NCBI GenBank assembly: GCA_019448385.1 | Contig: JAGTXO010000001.1 | Location: 682,001-746,000, forward strand | From: Diacronema lutheri | Taxonomy: Eukaryota > Haptophyta > Pavlovophyceae > Pavlovales > Pavlovaceae | DNA: 64,000 nt | Reading direction: 5' to 3' | Shown: piece by piece, positions 52,344-60,902 of the stretch | Numbering within the stretch: the first letter of the stretch is position 1 | Layout of the letters: each line of letters begins with the position of its first letter | The notes under the pieces: generated by a model | Seen by the model: only the letters and a program-made list of their open reading frames with translations | What the model was told of the DNA's origin: nothing | Databases searched by the model: none | Made by a program: the position numbers and the translations under genes

Positions 52344-52984
52344 CAACGCTTGTCCCTGTTATTACGCGGCCGCCATCGTGGCCATGGGAAGATGATGCCT
52401 GATTGTTTATTATTCGGCGGCGGCGTGGGTGCTCGACGACGCCTTCTTCTTCTATCGCGACGGCTGCGTCCTCGCGCTCTGGCGACCGCGCTCCGCGCGC
52501 TTCGCCGCCCCTGCCCATCGACTGCGCCGGCACCACGAAACACACATTTCGCCGCCGTCGATGGGTTTGGGAGCGGCGGGGCGCGCGGGCGCGGCTGCAC
52601 GGGCGGCGGCGGCGTGGTGTGCTCGGGGTTGTGCTGCGCTCCGCCGGTGGGGTTGGGCGCCCTCGGTGGCGTGGCGCCCGGCAGCGGCCGGGAGGTCTTC
52701 GCGGCACCGGTGGTGCGCGCAGGGGCGGCGTCGCGTCGTGCGGCCGACCAGGCGGCGGAAGCGGGCGCTGACACGTGCGGTGACCTGGACGGCGTGTATC
52801 GCCTGCACGCGGGCGGCGGCACGCGACCGGCAGCGCGCGGCGGTTAGGCACGTGCGGGCCCTTTGGGCCCGTCGGGCCTCGCTGCCCGCTCGCTGGTGAC
52901 CGGGATGCGCGGGGATCGACGACATTGGTGGCTACTCGATTCCCCCGCAGCTGGTGCTGACCCCGCTGTCCTGACGCAAGCGCC
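52344..52984. other. Low-complexity intergenic region
   Basis: About 640 bp of Gly/Arg-codon-like GC repeats between NELF-C/D and the hAT-like element. Open frames exist on both strands but are compositionally biased with no recognisable domain. I see no gene here. Confidence 0.5.
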
Positions 52985-53355
52985 GTTTGTATCAGCGTTC
53001 TCCAGTCAACTAAAATCTTCGCGACGATCTTCGCTGCTCGCGTCCAGTGACGGTCGCGACTGCCCGTCACAGCGTGAGACAGTGACGGTGGCGACGACGA
53101 CGATTTCGTCACTTGCAGCGCGACGGTCGCGACGAAGTCGCGACGAAAGCGACGATGCGCGCTCACCTCATCGGGCGGGCCGCAGCGCCGGCAGCGGCGG
53201 CGGCGGCGACGGCGGCGGCGGCGACAGCGCCGGCGGCAGCGGCGGATGCGCCGCTGCCCGAGCCCAATGGTGTACCCGTCCCATCGCTCTACGTCCATGC
53301 GCCGCCGCCGGGCGTCAAATCCAAGGTGTAGGACGACGTCAACCTGCTCGCCGAC

Positions 53356-53520
53356 GATGCGCCGAAGTCGTGGCACAAAGTGGGCAATTGCATTTGCAAC
53401 GTGGTCGTCGGGCTCGACAAGAGGTGCAACACAATCTTGCGTTGCTCGATTGACAAGAAGAACAATCGCCTCGTCACCTCGGCCGCCGGTCAGCACCTGC
53501 GTGAGTTCCACTCGGCCACG
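53356..53520 (+). pseudogene. BED-zinc-finger-like fragment in the hAT element
   Basis: Reads KSWHKVGNCICNVVVG then DKRCNTILRCSIDKKNNRLV, then TSAAGQHLREFHSA. The order aromatic-Trp, Cys pair and His-x4-His resembles the BED zinc finger found at the N-terminus of hAT transposases. A stop codon (53328-53330) separates it from an upstream Ala/Pro-rich stretch in the same frame, unless that stop lies in an intron (aag|gtgtag). No catalytic RNase-H-like core follows. Confidence 0.5.
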
Positions 53521-53689
53521 ACGGACGGGGGCGCGGCGGGCGCAGCGCGCTTTGACGCCAAGAGAGCGAGGTTCACGTCGGACATGGAGGCGCTCGGGAG
53601 CGCGGGCGCACATGCGGACAGGGTTAGCGCTCTGCCTGCGGACGTGCGCTGCGCGCTCTCTGCCGGCGTGCACAGGGTTAGCCGAGACG

Positions 53690-54776
53690 CTCGGCTTAGA
53701 GTCCGCGCGCCGCTCGGACGCGCTCGGCTGCGCGCGCGCCGCCGACGTCGCGCGCCGCGCCGCGCGCGCGCTCGACGCCGACGCCCCCGTTGGCACGTGC
53801 GCCGACGCGCGTGCCGCGCTCGCCGGAGCGCTCGACGCAGGCTTCCCCTCCGTGGCCAGCGCGCCGCCGCCGCGCGCCGCGCTGCGCGATCGCGCGGATT
53901 GTCGCGGGCGACCTCGACGGCGCGGCCGTGCGGTTCGCAGCCCTCGCCGAGCTCGCGGCGGACGGCGCGGACGGCGCAGGCGCGCCGGCCATCTCGACAG
54001 CCGCCGAAGCCGCCGCCGCGCTGCCCGCCGCCGCCGCGCTGCGCGCAGCCGCGTGCGCGGCCAATGACGGCGACGCGTCTGCCACGCTGCGCGCGCTCGG
54101 CTCGGCCGGCGCGGATGGCGCACGCGGGCTCGGCGCCGCAGCGCGCTCATCCGCGCAGCTCCTCCTCTCCCTCTTCGCCGCGGAGCGCACGCAACGCTTG
54201 CAGGCGCTCGCGGTACACGCGCGCCAGCTCGTAGGTGCTGGCGACGATGCCGGCATGGACGGCGCGCCGGTCGGCGCCGCGGTGTGCGCGAGCGTCGCCG
54301 CGTGCGCCGCGCGCGAGGCGCTGCGCCCGTGCGTGGCGGACGACGTGGCGCGCGCGGCCGCGACGCCCGACGCCGCCGCCGACGCTCCGTCCGCCGACGA
54401 GCAGCACGAACGCCTGGCCGGCGGCGGCGGCGGCGGTGGCGGCGAAGCTGCGCTTGCGCTCCGTCTCGTCGAGCGCGGCGAGCACGCCGAGGCGGCGGAG
54501 CGGCTGCGCGGCGCGATCACGCACGCGGTCGTCGCGCTCGCGCGCGGCCATGACGCGCGTGCGCTCGGGCCAGAAGGTGCATCCGACGAGTCGAATGCCG
54601 CTCGGCCCGCCCACGTGCGCACGAAGGCGGAGCTGGACGCGGACGCAAATGTTGCGCGCGGTTGGCGGCAGGTGGCGACCTTGCAGCGCACGCTCGTAGG
54701 GCACCCCGTCGAGCTGGGCGCACTCGCGCCGCCGTTTGCCGCCGACGGCCGCCGCCCGCCGCTCTCAGCGGCCTGA
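53690..54776 (+). pseudogene. Alanine-rich helical coding fragment carried by the hAT element
   Basis: From 53690 a frame reads LAETLGLESARRSDALGC and CADARAALAGALDAGFPS. Near 53880 the sensible reading moves to another frame (ARIVAGDLDGAAVRFAALAE, LLLSLFAAERTQRLQALAVH, LVERGEHAEAAERLRGAI) and runs to a stop at 54774-54776. The pattern suggests a decayed alpha-solenoid gene piece with one frameshift. I do not recognise the parent gene. An intact gene with an unseen splice is the alternative. Confidence 0.4.
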
Positions 54777-54777
54777 C

Positions 54778-55075
54778 AGCGACGCGTGTCCGACTGGCCG
54801 TAGCGCGTGGGGCAGTACGAGATCGACTTAAGCTCGCACGGTGTCTGCGCGAGCTGGGGCGCCGAGCCCATGCCATTGAGCACGACGACAATATCGACGG
54901 TGAGCACGCACCGAGACCGCAGAGCTGCGCGCCCGGCCGGCGGCACGCCGGCGAGCACGGAGCAAAAGATTTCCGCGTCCTGGCGCCGCGCGAACGTCCC
55001 AGCGCAATTGCGAGCGAGCGAGGCGAGCAGGTTAAGAGCGGCTTCATGGCGCAGCTTCGAGACGTGGTCGTGGGC
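54778..55075 (-). pseudogene. Reverse-strand helical coding fragment in the hAT element
   Basis: About 99 open codons read HDHVSKLRHEAALNLLASLA, RRQDAEIFCSVLAGVPPAG, CVLTVDIVVVLNGMGSAP and CELKSISYCPTRYGQSDTRR. The composition and hydrophobic spacing look like real HEAT-type coding sequence, on the strand opposite to the neighbouring fragment. No start, stop or partner exon is evident. It is probably a captured gene piece. Confidence 0.4.
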
Positions 55076-55108
55076 GACGCCAGTAGCCGCCGCGAGTGGG
55101 GGGGCGTC

Positions 55109-55142
55109 GCCGTAGGCGTCAACCCGGGAAGACGCCTACGGC
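55109..55142. repeat. Perfect 12-bp-stem hairpin inside the hAT element
   Basis: gccgtaggcgtc at 55109-55120 and gacgcctacggc at 55131-55142 enclose a 10-nt centre containing cccggg. Imperfect arms around gccagta (55078, 55152) extend the fold outward. Function unknown. Confidence 0.65.
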
Positions 55143-55436
55143 GCGCTCGCGGTTACTGGCGACATGGCTGTTGGAAGTGTGCCGGCGCTCATCGTCGCGA
55201 CGATCTTCGCGACCGTCACTCGTCACCGTCACGCGATGCCGCGACGGTGACGAACGTCACGTCACATCGTCACGCGCGGCCATCGTTGCGAGGCGACGCG
55301 TCACTGACGCCAGCGCAGCGAAGGGAGAACGCTGGTTTGTATTATTTATTATTGTGTAGTTTGAAGTTCGAGCACCTTCCTGAGGCTGGGTCGGTGCCCT
55401 TTCGCCAAAGGGCGCGAGAATCCTCACGAGGCCAAT

Positions 55437-56675
55437 ATGGACCAAATGATCTCAGCCTTTTCGCACAGAAGCCACACGAGCGTGCAGCCGGCGGTGGGCG
55501 GCGAAGAGATGGCGACGCCCCGATCGTCGCGCGTGCACAAACCTGGTGTGACGCCGCGCCACGCGTCGAACGCGGCCGCGCCGGCCGCGCCACACGAAGG
55601 ACATACGCTGTTCGGCGCATCGGTGCTGAGGACGATGAGCGCCAAGGCATCGTACGTGGTGAAAGGTGAGGACGTGTCGCGCACGTGCAGCATCGAGCTC
55701 TCGGCGGGCGTCGTCGTTCAGTTTTACGCCGTGCTTGACGGCCACGGCGGGGCGCGCGCGGCGCGCTTTGCGGCGGAGCACCTGCCGACGCTGATCGCGG
55801 CGCACTACGCGCAGGCGGCGGGCGAGACGCGCAGCGCGCGGCTGCAAGCGGCGTGCAAGGCCGCGTTTGTCGCCGTCGACCAGCAATTCGCGCGCCTCGG
55901 CCCGTACAGCGACGGCACGACCGCGACGTGCGTGATCGTCGACAACGATGAGGTGACCGTCGCAAACGTGGGCGACAGTGCGGCGGTGCTCTACCTGCCC
56001 GACGGCACGGCGGCGATGCTCAGCGCGGACCACCGCGTGGCCCGGCGCAGTCCCGCCGAGCACGACCGCATCGTCGCGGCTGGCGCGCAGATCGGCCGGA
56101 TCAAGGGGCGTGACGGCAACCCGATCGGCCCGGAGCGCATCTACCCGGGCGGCCTCTCCGTCTCCCGGTCGCTCGGCGACAGCGACTCGACTGCAGCGGC
56201 GATCGCCGAGCCGGACGTCACGACCGTCACACTGCCGTCCGCCGGCGGCGTCATCGTCCTCGCGTCGGACGGCGTCTGGGACTTTGTCGACGGCGTGCAC
56301 GTCGCTCGGCTCACGGGCCTCAGCCGCAAGCCCAAGTGCGGCGTCGGCTGGCTCTCGCGCGCGCTCATGCGCACCGTCAACCAGGCGAACATGGAGATCG
56401 ACGATGCGACGCTGATCTGCATCGAGCTCAAGCAGCCGCCGCTCGGGGACGAGGTCGAGCGTGCTGCTCTCACAATCAGCGCAAAGGTGCGCAAGCTGCT
56501 TGGCTTCCACACGCCCAACAAGGCGGACAAGCCCGGTAAGCCGGCGGCGTCCAACCACACGTCGTCCACGCCGTCCGTGTCGTCGGACTCGGAGCCGAGC
56601 AGCGGCGGCGAGCGTTCGCGCCAGGGCAAGCGCAGCGCCTTTGCGCGCAAGCCTCCCGCCGAGAAAAAGTCGTGA
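55437..56675 (+). CDS. PP2C-family protein phosphatase
   Basis: Mg/Mn-dependent Ser/Thr phosphatase. 412 residues, single exon. Domain from about residue 65 to 320: KGEDVSRTCSIE, AVLDGHGGARAARFAAEHL (metal-binding DGHGG), GTTATCVIVDNDEVTVANVGDS, ADHRVARRSPAEHDRI, PGGLSVSRSLGD, IVLASDGVWDFVD and a final IDDATLICIEL giving the last metal Asp. The tail is Ser/Lys-rich. No targeting signal. It begins about 100 bp beyond the end of the hAT-like element, so that insertion lies in its promoter region. Confidence 0.92.
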   Translation: MDQMISAFSHRSHTSVQPAVGGEEMATPRSSRVHKPGVTPRHASNAAAPAAPHEGHTLFGASVLRTMSAKASYVVKGEDVSRTCSIELSAGVVVQFYAVLDGHGGARAARFAAEHLPTLIAAHYAQAAGETRSARLQAACKAAFVAVDQQFARLGPYSDGTTATCVIVDNDEVTVANVGDSAAVLYLPDGTAAMLSADHRVARRSPAEHDRIVAAGAQIGRIKGRDGNPIGPERIYPGGLSVSRSLGDSDSTAAAIAEPDVTTVTLPSAGGVIVLASDGVWDFVDGVHVARLTGLSRKPKCGVGWLSRALMRTVNQANMEIDDATLICIELKQPPLGDEVERAALTISAKVRKLLGFHTPNKADKPGKPAASNHTSSTPSVSSDSEPSSGGERSRQGKRSAFARKPPAEKKS

Positions 56676-56858
56676 ACAAGCTCATGCGCTTGTCGTGTAT
56701 ACCTCCCTCGTCGTGCACACTGTACACCACCAGTTTGGCGGCGTCGGCGCGCGTTTGCTCAGATTGTGCTCGACTCTGGCCGGGAGCCGCCTTCGACGTT
56801 TCATCCCGAGGGCGCCAGCGGCACGGGCGACCATCTGTTACTAGCCACAGTGACTGTT

Positions 56859-58226
56859 CTACTTGTCCATGGGTACGCAAGGGTGCGCACGACGGGCATG
56901 TGGGGAGACGGAGGAGCTCGACGGCCTTGCGCGCAGCGGCGGCCGCACGGCGTGCAAGGGTGCGCCGGGCGCGAATGGCGCCGAGCAGCGCACGGGGTTG
57001 ATGAACGCCGCACGCGCGGCCGCGGTGGACACAAAGGCATCGGCGCGCGCAAAGTTGCCCGTCCACGGCTCGAGCTGCGCGAGCTGCCGCTTGCGCTGTA
57101 CGCACGCTGACACGGCGAGTGGCCCAGCCGTCGGCTCCGCGGCGCGAGGCGCGACCGCTTCGGCACGTGACGGCTCGAAGGGCTCGAGCGTGATCGGGTT
57201 GAGGTCGCCGGACTCGCAGACGGCTCGGGCCACTTCCACAGGCCACCGCGGTAGCGGCACGTCCGCATCAAGCTGCGCCTCACGCGCCGCGTCCGCGACG
57301 GGCGCGTGTGCGCGCAGCCGCCGGACCGTGCGCGAGCGTGGATCAAAAATGGGTGCATATGCGAAGATTGCCTGCGACATGCGGAAGTGCGCGGTGAAGG
57401 CGGGCGCGTAGGCTGGCGCGAGGTGCCCACGCATCTGCAGTACGCTAAGAACCTCCTCCGCGCTGCGGAAGCCCGCGCACAGCTTGTGCGCGCCCTTGAT
57501 GCCCACCTTGTCGAGGCTCGCGAGGTAGTCGCAGCCGGCGAGAATACACATGGCCGTGAAGCGCCACTCGCGCCATGCGGGCCACGGATCGAAGAGCAGG
57601 CGCGGACCCTCTCTCAGCTCGCGCAGCCGTTCAAACTCAAAAAAGTCCGCCTCGCCTGTCGGCTCGAGCTTGTAAAGAACGCGCGGACATTGGTATACCA
57701 GGAGGTCGGAGTCCTCGGTGCAGCACGCGTGCACCGAGCCGGTCAGGCAGAGGTATGCGAGCTGCACGTCGGCCTCGTATGGAGCGACGAGGAATCGCAC
57801 GGCCGCGCTGCGCAGGCGCAGCTGGAGCGCGCGCGCCATCTCGGGCGTAATGTCGACCGACTCGTAAAAGGCGTCGGCGACCGCGCTCGCGCCCGCGCCC
57901 ATCGCTCGCAGGGACTCGGCGTGCCTGCGCTTGGCTGTGCGCGAGGTGGCGCGGTGCTGCTCGGTAGAAGCTTTGCATGGAAAAGTGTTGCCGTCAAAGA
58001 CGAGCAGCGGCTCCACGCCGTGCGCGCGGAACATGCCGACCATGCCCATCGCATAATCTGTGAACTTGCTCGTCGGCGCGCCCGTCCCGAGCTCGGTCGC
58101 GCACGATCGCGCGCCGCGGTGCAACCAGACGTATGCGTCGACGGCGACGCGCTTCTCGCGCAGCTCTTCAAGGTGCGCCCGCCGCTTCGCGCCGTCCACA
58201 AACTTGAGCAGCCCCTTGATCCCCAT
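56859..58226 (-). CDS. EXO1: EXO1-type 5'-3' exonuclease (FEN1/XPG family)
   Basis: Structure-specific nuclease of DNA repair and recombination. 455 residues, single exon. N-domain: MGIKGLLKFVDGAKRRAHLE, VAVDAYVWLHRGA, PLLVFDGNTFPCKA. I-domain: RFLVAPYEADVQLAYL, CTEDSDLLVYQCP, AGCDYLASLDKVGIKGAHKL. Metal-binding acidic residues at these sites are all present. The order and the absence of a FEN1 PCNA tail favour EXO1. It is shorter than yeast and human EXO1, lacking most of the mismatch-repair-binding tail, and ends in a basic Pro/Arg stretch. Confidence 0.9.
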   Translation of the reverse strand: MGIKGLLKFVDGAKRRAHLEELREKRVAVDAYVWLHRGARSCATELGTGAPTSKFTDYAMGMVGMFRAHGVEPLLVFDGNTFPCKASTEQHRATSRTAKRRHAESLRAMGAGASAVADAFYESVDITPEMARALQLRLRSAAVRFLVAPYEADVQLAYLCLTGSVHACCTEDSDLLVYQCPRVLYKLEPTGEADFFEFERLRELREGPRLLFDPWPAWREWRFTAMCILAGCDYLASLDKVGIKGAHKLCAGFRSAEEVLSVLQMRGHLAPAYAPAFTAHFRMSQAIFAYAPIFDPRSRTVRRLRAHAPVADAAREAQLDADVPLPRWPVEVARAVCESGDLNPITLEPFEPSRAEAVAPRAAEPTAGPLAVSACVQRKRQLAQLEPWTGNFARADAFVSTAAARAAFINPVRCSAPFAPGAPLHAVRPPLRARPSSSSVSPHARRAHPCVPMDK

Positions 58227-58299
58227 CCCCCGGGATTTGCCTTCACCACCGCGTCCCTCGCGAGTTTGAACGGCGAAAGCGCGCGGGGTTCATCAGATC

Positions 58300-58836
58300 A
58301 TGCGAAGGCGCCCTCATCACGTTTTCATGGCCGCGCGGCTGTGGTCGACCGTCCGCAGAATGTCCGGGATCCCCGAGGGGAGCTGCGCGACTGTCGCGGG
58401 CCAGGCGTCAACTGCGGCGGAACTTCGCGCGTGCTTGGTGGGTGGTTGTTGCGGCAAGAATACGCCACTGCTCCCCCTCGACGCGCTGGTCGCGCGGATG
58501 CCCGCGCTGCCGAGGTGGCAGCTGTCCGAGGACAACAAGCTGATCCGCACTCGGTTTGTCGCGCGCGACTGGGCTGCCGCGATGCGCTTTTTCAACGGGG
58601 TTAGTGCCATCGCCGAGGCGGAGGGCCACCACCCCGACCTGCACCTCACCAACTTTAGGGAGGTGAGCGTCGAGCTCAGCACGCACGCCATCGGCGGTCT
58701 GTCATTGCCCGACCTTGTCCTCGCGGCCAAGATCGACGCGATCGATGTCCCGCTCTCGGCGAAGTGGCTCAAATCGCCCGAGGGGCAGCCTTACGCGAGC
58801 ACCCCGAAGACGGCGTGCCCGGCCGCAGCCGATTGA
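58300..58836 (+). CDS. PCBD: Pterin-4a-carbinolamine dehydratase
   Basis: Recycles oxidised pterin cofactor after aromatic amino-acid hydroxylation; plant forms sit in mitochondria or plastids and also support molybdenum-cofactor enzymes. 178 residues, single exon. Core: RFVARDWAAAMRFFNGVSAI, AEAEGHHPDLHLTNFREVSV, ELSTHAIGGLSLPDLVLAAK. The EGHHPDLHL motif carries the catalytic histidines. The N-terminal about 70 residues include MAARLWSTVRRM, Arg-rich and probably an organellar targeting peptide. Divergent from the EXO1 gene with 73 bp between starts. Confidence 0.92.
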   Translation: MRRRPHHVFMAARLWSTVRRMSGIPEGSCATVAGQASTAAELRACLVGGCCGKNTPLLPLDALVARMPALPRWQLSEDNKLIRTRFVARDWAAAMRFFNGVSAIAEAEGHHPDLHLTNFREVSVELSTHAIGGLSLPDLVLAAKIDAIDVPLSAKWLKSPEGQPYASTPKTACPAAAD

Positions 58837-59150
58837 AGTCGTCATCGAGCAGCTGGCACGACGTCGCACCCGGCTGGGGACGCAGCTGTTGCCACGGCTG
58901 CGCAGCGGCAGCGGCGAACCTCGGGGCGGTCGCTGCTTCCGTGCGTGAGACGGTCCCCCGCCTGTTACGTACAGTGTCTGGGACAGATCGGTGGTGTGTG
59001 AAGTGCTTCCACTGCCGGTTGGCGCAGCGCACACGGCCGCCACGTGCAGCTGGTCACGTGTCACCTGTGCTCCGTTGGGTCGCCCCAAGCCCTCACCCAG
59101 CGCGGGTGACGGCGCGCGCACGGGAGAAGCGCGATGTGCACGACGAGCGA

Positions 59151-59207
59151 GCGCCTGGCACGACTGCGCCTGACGCGCACACGCGCGCCGCATGCCGTGC
59201 CAGGCGC
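59151..59207. terminator. Hairpin between convergent genes
   Basis: A perfect 12-bp stem, gcgcctggcacg (59151-59162) and cgtgccaggcgc (59196-59207), lies 9 bp beyond the stop of the reverse gene ending at 59216. The other 300 bp between the two convergent genes show nothing recognisable. A 3'-end processing role is a guess. Confidence 0.4.
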
Positions 59208-59215
59208 AGCGCTGC

Positions 59216-60109
59216 CTACTGCGGGTCGAGCACGTTGGTGATAGCAAAGAGGACGCCGGCGACAGCTGCAAAGCCGGCGACGAGCGCGACGGTGCTGGTC
59301 TGCTCGCTCGTAGTCTCCACCTCGATGCCCCTGCGGCAAACCTCCGTCATAAACTTGCTGCCGACCGCCACGTCCATCACCTTGTACAGGTACGAGCCCG
59401 GCGCAACGTTTTCGTCGACGAACGTGTACTGACCGCCCGCAGCACCCTTACTCCTTAGAGACTGGAACGTGTCGTAGCTGGCGATGTCCACAAAGTCCGG
59501 ATCGGCGGCGCTTTTGCGCGAAACGATGAAGCCGAGGTTACTGTCCTCACCGCCGGTCGACCACTCGAGCTGCACGTCACCGCCCGCCTCCGCGCTGCTC
59601 ACGCGCAGCTTCAGGCCGGTGCCCGACAGCTCCTGCTTGGCCGGGTCGATGCGGTTGCCCACCAGCTTCTCGCGCTTGTTCTCCTTGCGCTCACGCTCGG
59701 CGGCCTCGCGCTGCGCGATCGCCTCAGGCGAGACGGCGTCGGCCATCCATGGCGCGTACTTTTTCACCGCCTCCATGCGCTTGCGATCGCGGAGCTCGGT
59801 CTCGCTCAGCTCCGATTCCGGGCGCAAAAGAAGCGCCGGCTTGACCTGCACTTCCGCCGCGGCGGGGCCATCGTCAAGGTCCGCTCGGCCCATCGCAATC
59901 TCCATCGCCTCGGCCTGCGAGAGCGCCGGCGCGTCCTCAATGTCCTCAGGCAGCTCCTCAAATTTGAGGCTGGTTTGCGGCTCGGACATGGCAGCGCGCG
60001 TGCGCACGAGCAGGCTGGGAGAGCTCGCGCGCCTGAGCGCCGTCGGCGCGCGGAACGCCCCGCATAGCACCGCGAGCTGCGCGACAATTACAAGATACAC
60101 CGACCGCAT
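59216..60109 (-). CDS. Plastid-targeted single-pass membrane protein
   Basis: 297 residues, single exon. Signal peptide MRSVYLVIVAQLAVLCGAFR ends in a Gly-Ala-Phe-Arg step and is followed by a Ser/Arg-rich stretch: a bipartite plastid signal. The mature part has a charged helical region (REAAERERKENKREKL) and a beta-rich domain of fibronectin-III character (LEWSTGGEDSNLGFIVSRKS, TFVDENVAPGSYLYKVMDVA). A C-terminal membrane helix (VALVAGFAAVAGVLFAITNV) would anchor it, probably in the thylakoid or envelope. I do not recognise a named family. Confidence 0.65.
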   Translation of the reverse strand: MRSVYLVIVAQLAVLCGAFRAPTALRRASSPSLLVRTRAAMSEPQTSLKFEELPEDIEDAPALSQAEAMEIAMGRADLDDGPAAAEVQVKPALLLRPESELSETELRDRKRMEAVKKYAPWMADAVSPEAIAQREAAERERKENKREKLVGNRIDPAKQELSGTGLKLRVSSAEAGGDVQLEWSTGGEDSNLGFIVSRKSAADPDFVDIASYDTFQSLRSKGAAGGQYTFVDENVAPGSYLYKVMDVAVGSKFMTEVCRRGIEVETTSEQTSTVALVAGFAAVAGVLFAITNVLDPQ

Positions 60110-60206
60110 CGTAGTGTGGATGCTTCTAGAAGCCTGACTGTGGCGGCCCAAATGTCTGAGACGGGCTTCGCGCAGTGCCTGAGGGCTGAAGCGACGATTG
60201 CGAGAG

Positions 60207-60875
60207 TCACCCGTTGAGCAGGGCGTCCTCAAGGCCTTCAACCTGCGCGCGCACTTCGCCGCTCGCGTAGAGCCAGCCGGCGACATCGCTCCGCGGCAAA
60301 AAGCGGCTGCGCTCACTGACGCGCAACTCCGAGCCTTTCGCGATGCCGCCGTCGCTCTCGAGCGCGCGCAGCGTGACCGTGAAGGCGACGAAGCGCTCCT
60401 CGCTCGACTGTTCTTCCACGCTGCCAATTTCGAGGCCGACGAATTCAAACGAGTCGAACATGCCTCGCCTGTCGAGCGCGCGCACGGCGTCCACCGCATT
60501 TGGATTGAAGTCCCGATTCGTTGGGTGCGTCGTGCTGACAATGTACGCAGGAAGGCGGTAGCAGAACGCGGTGTATCGCGTGCGTACGAGGCGCTCCGCA
60601 GTAGTGGCCACCGCTTCGCCGTCGTGGTACGGCTGGCAGCACGCGGCGTACGCGGCGCCCGATCCGCACGCGCACGGCGTAGACGCCGCGTCAGCCGGCG
60701 CGCGCGTTTTCGTCGCGCGGATGACGTCGCCAAGGCTGGGCGGCTTGCTTCCGAAGCCCTTGCCGCTCGTGCCACCCGCCTTGCCGCCCCTCCTGCCCGC
60801 CGCCATCATCGTCACCAACCCGTCTGCGTGCAGCAACCACAGCAGCAAGAAGAGGGCCCGTCCTAGACTCGCCAT
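60207..60875 (-). CDS. YchJ-like protein with SEC-C metal-binding motif
   Basis: 222 residues, single exon. An N-terminal signal peptide (ALFLLLWLLHADGLV) suggests the ER/plastid route. CACGSGAAYAACCQPYHDGE is the SEC-C zinc-binding motif. RTRYTAFCYRLPAYIVSTTH continues as in the UPF0225/YchJ family, with an NTF2-like fold to the end (EERFVAFTVTLRAL, RSRFLPRSDVAGWLYASGE). Biochemical role is unknown even in bacteria. Its start is 27 bp from that of the divergent rhomboid protease. Confidence 0.8.
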   Translation of the reverse strand: MASLGRALFLLLWLLHADGLVTMMAAGRRGGKAGGTSGKGFGSKPPSLGDVIRATKTRAPADAASTPCACGSGAAYAACCQPYHDGEAVATTAERLVRTRYTAFCYRLPAYIVSTTHPTNRDFNPNAVDAVRALDRRGMFDSFEFVGLEIGSVEEQSSEERFVAFTVTLRALESDGGIAKGSELRVSERSRFLPRSDVAGWLYASGEVRAQVEGLEDALLNG

Positions 60876-60902
60876 TTTGGTTCGTTCGGCTTGGTCACGG
60901 CG
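60876..60902. promoter_or_regulatory. 27-bp divergent start-to-start spacer
   Basis: The YchJ-like and rhomboid start codons are 27 bp apart, too close for two separate core promoters and 5' leaders. Both proteins carry signal-like N-termini, so annotated starts are probably right and the promoters overlap coding sequence. Confidence 0.4.

Larger units (their letters stand above)
52993..55334 (+). mobile_element. hAT-like DNA transposon with 8-bp target duplication
   Basis: Terminal inverted repeats CAGCGTTCTCC (52993-53003) and GGAGAACGCTG (55324-55334) are perfect over 11 bp and fit the CAGNG start of hAT elements. The 8-bp target duplication gtttgtat is exact at 52985-52992 and 55335-55342, the size hAT elements make. 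Subterminal regions are full of cgtcac and gcgacg motifs, including a shared 14-mer cgcgacgatcttcg at 53020-53033 and 55196-55209. A zinc-finger-like coding piece lies at 53356-53520. The rest is not recognisable transposase: it holds alanine-rich coding fragments on both strands. Likely non-autonomous and possibly young, because the duplication is perfect. Confidence 0.85.

Noticed and set aside
54805-55117. Forward reading frame opposite the reverse-strand helical fragment in the hAT element
   Set aside because: Composition is biased to Arg/Ala/Ser without hydrophobic spacing; the reverse reading is more protein-like.
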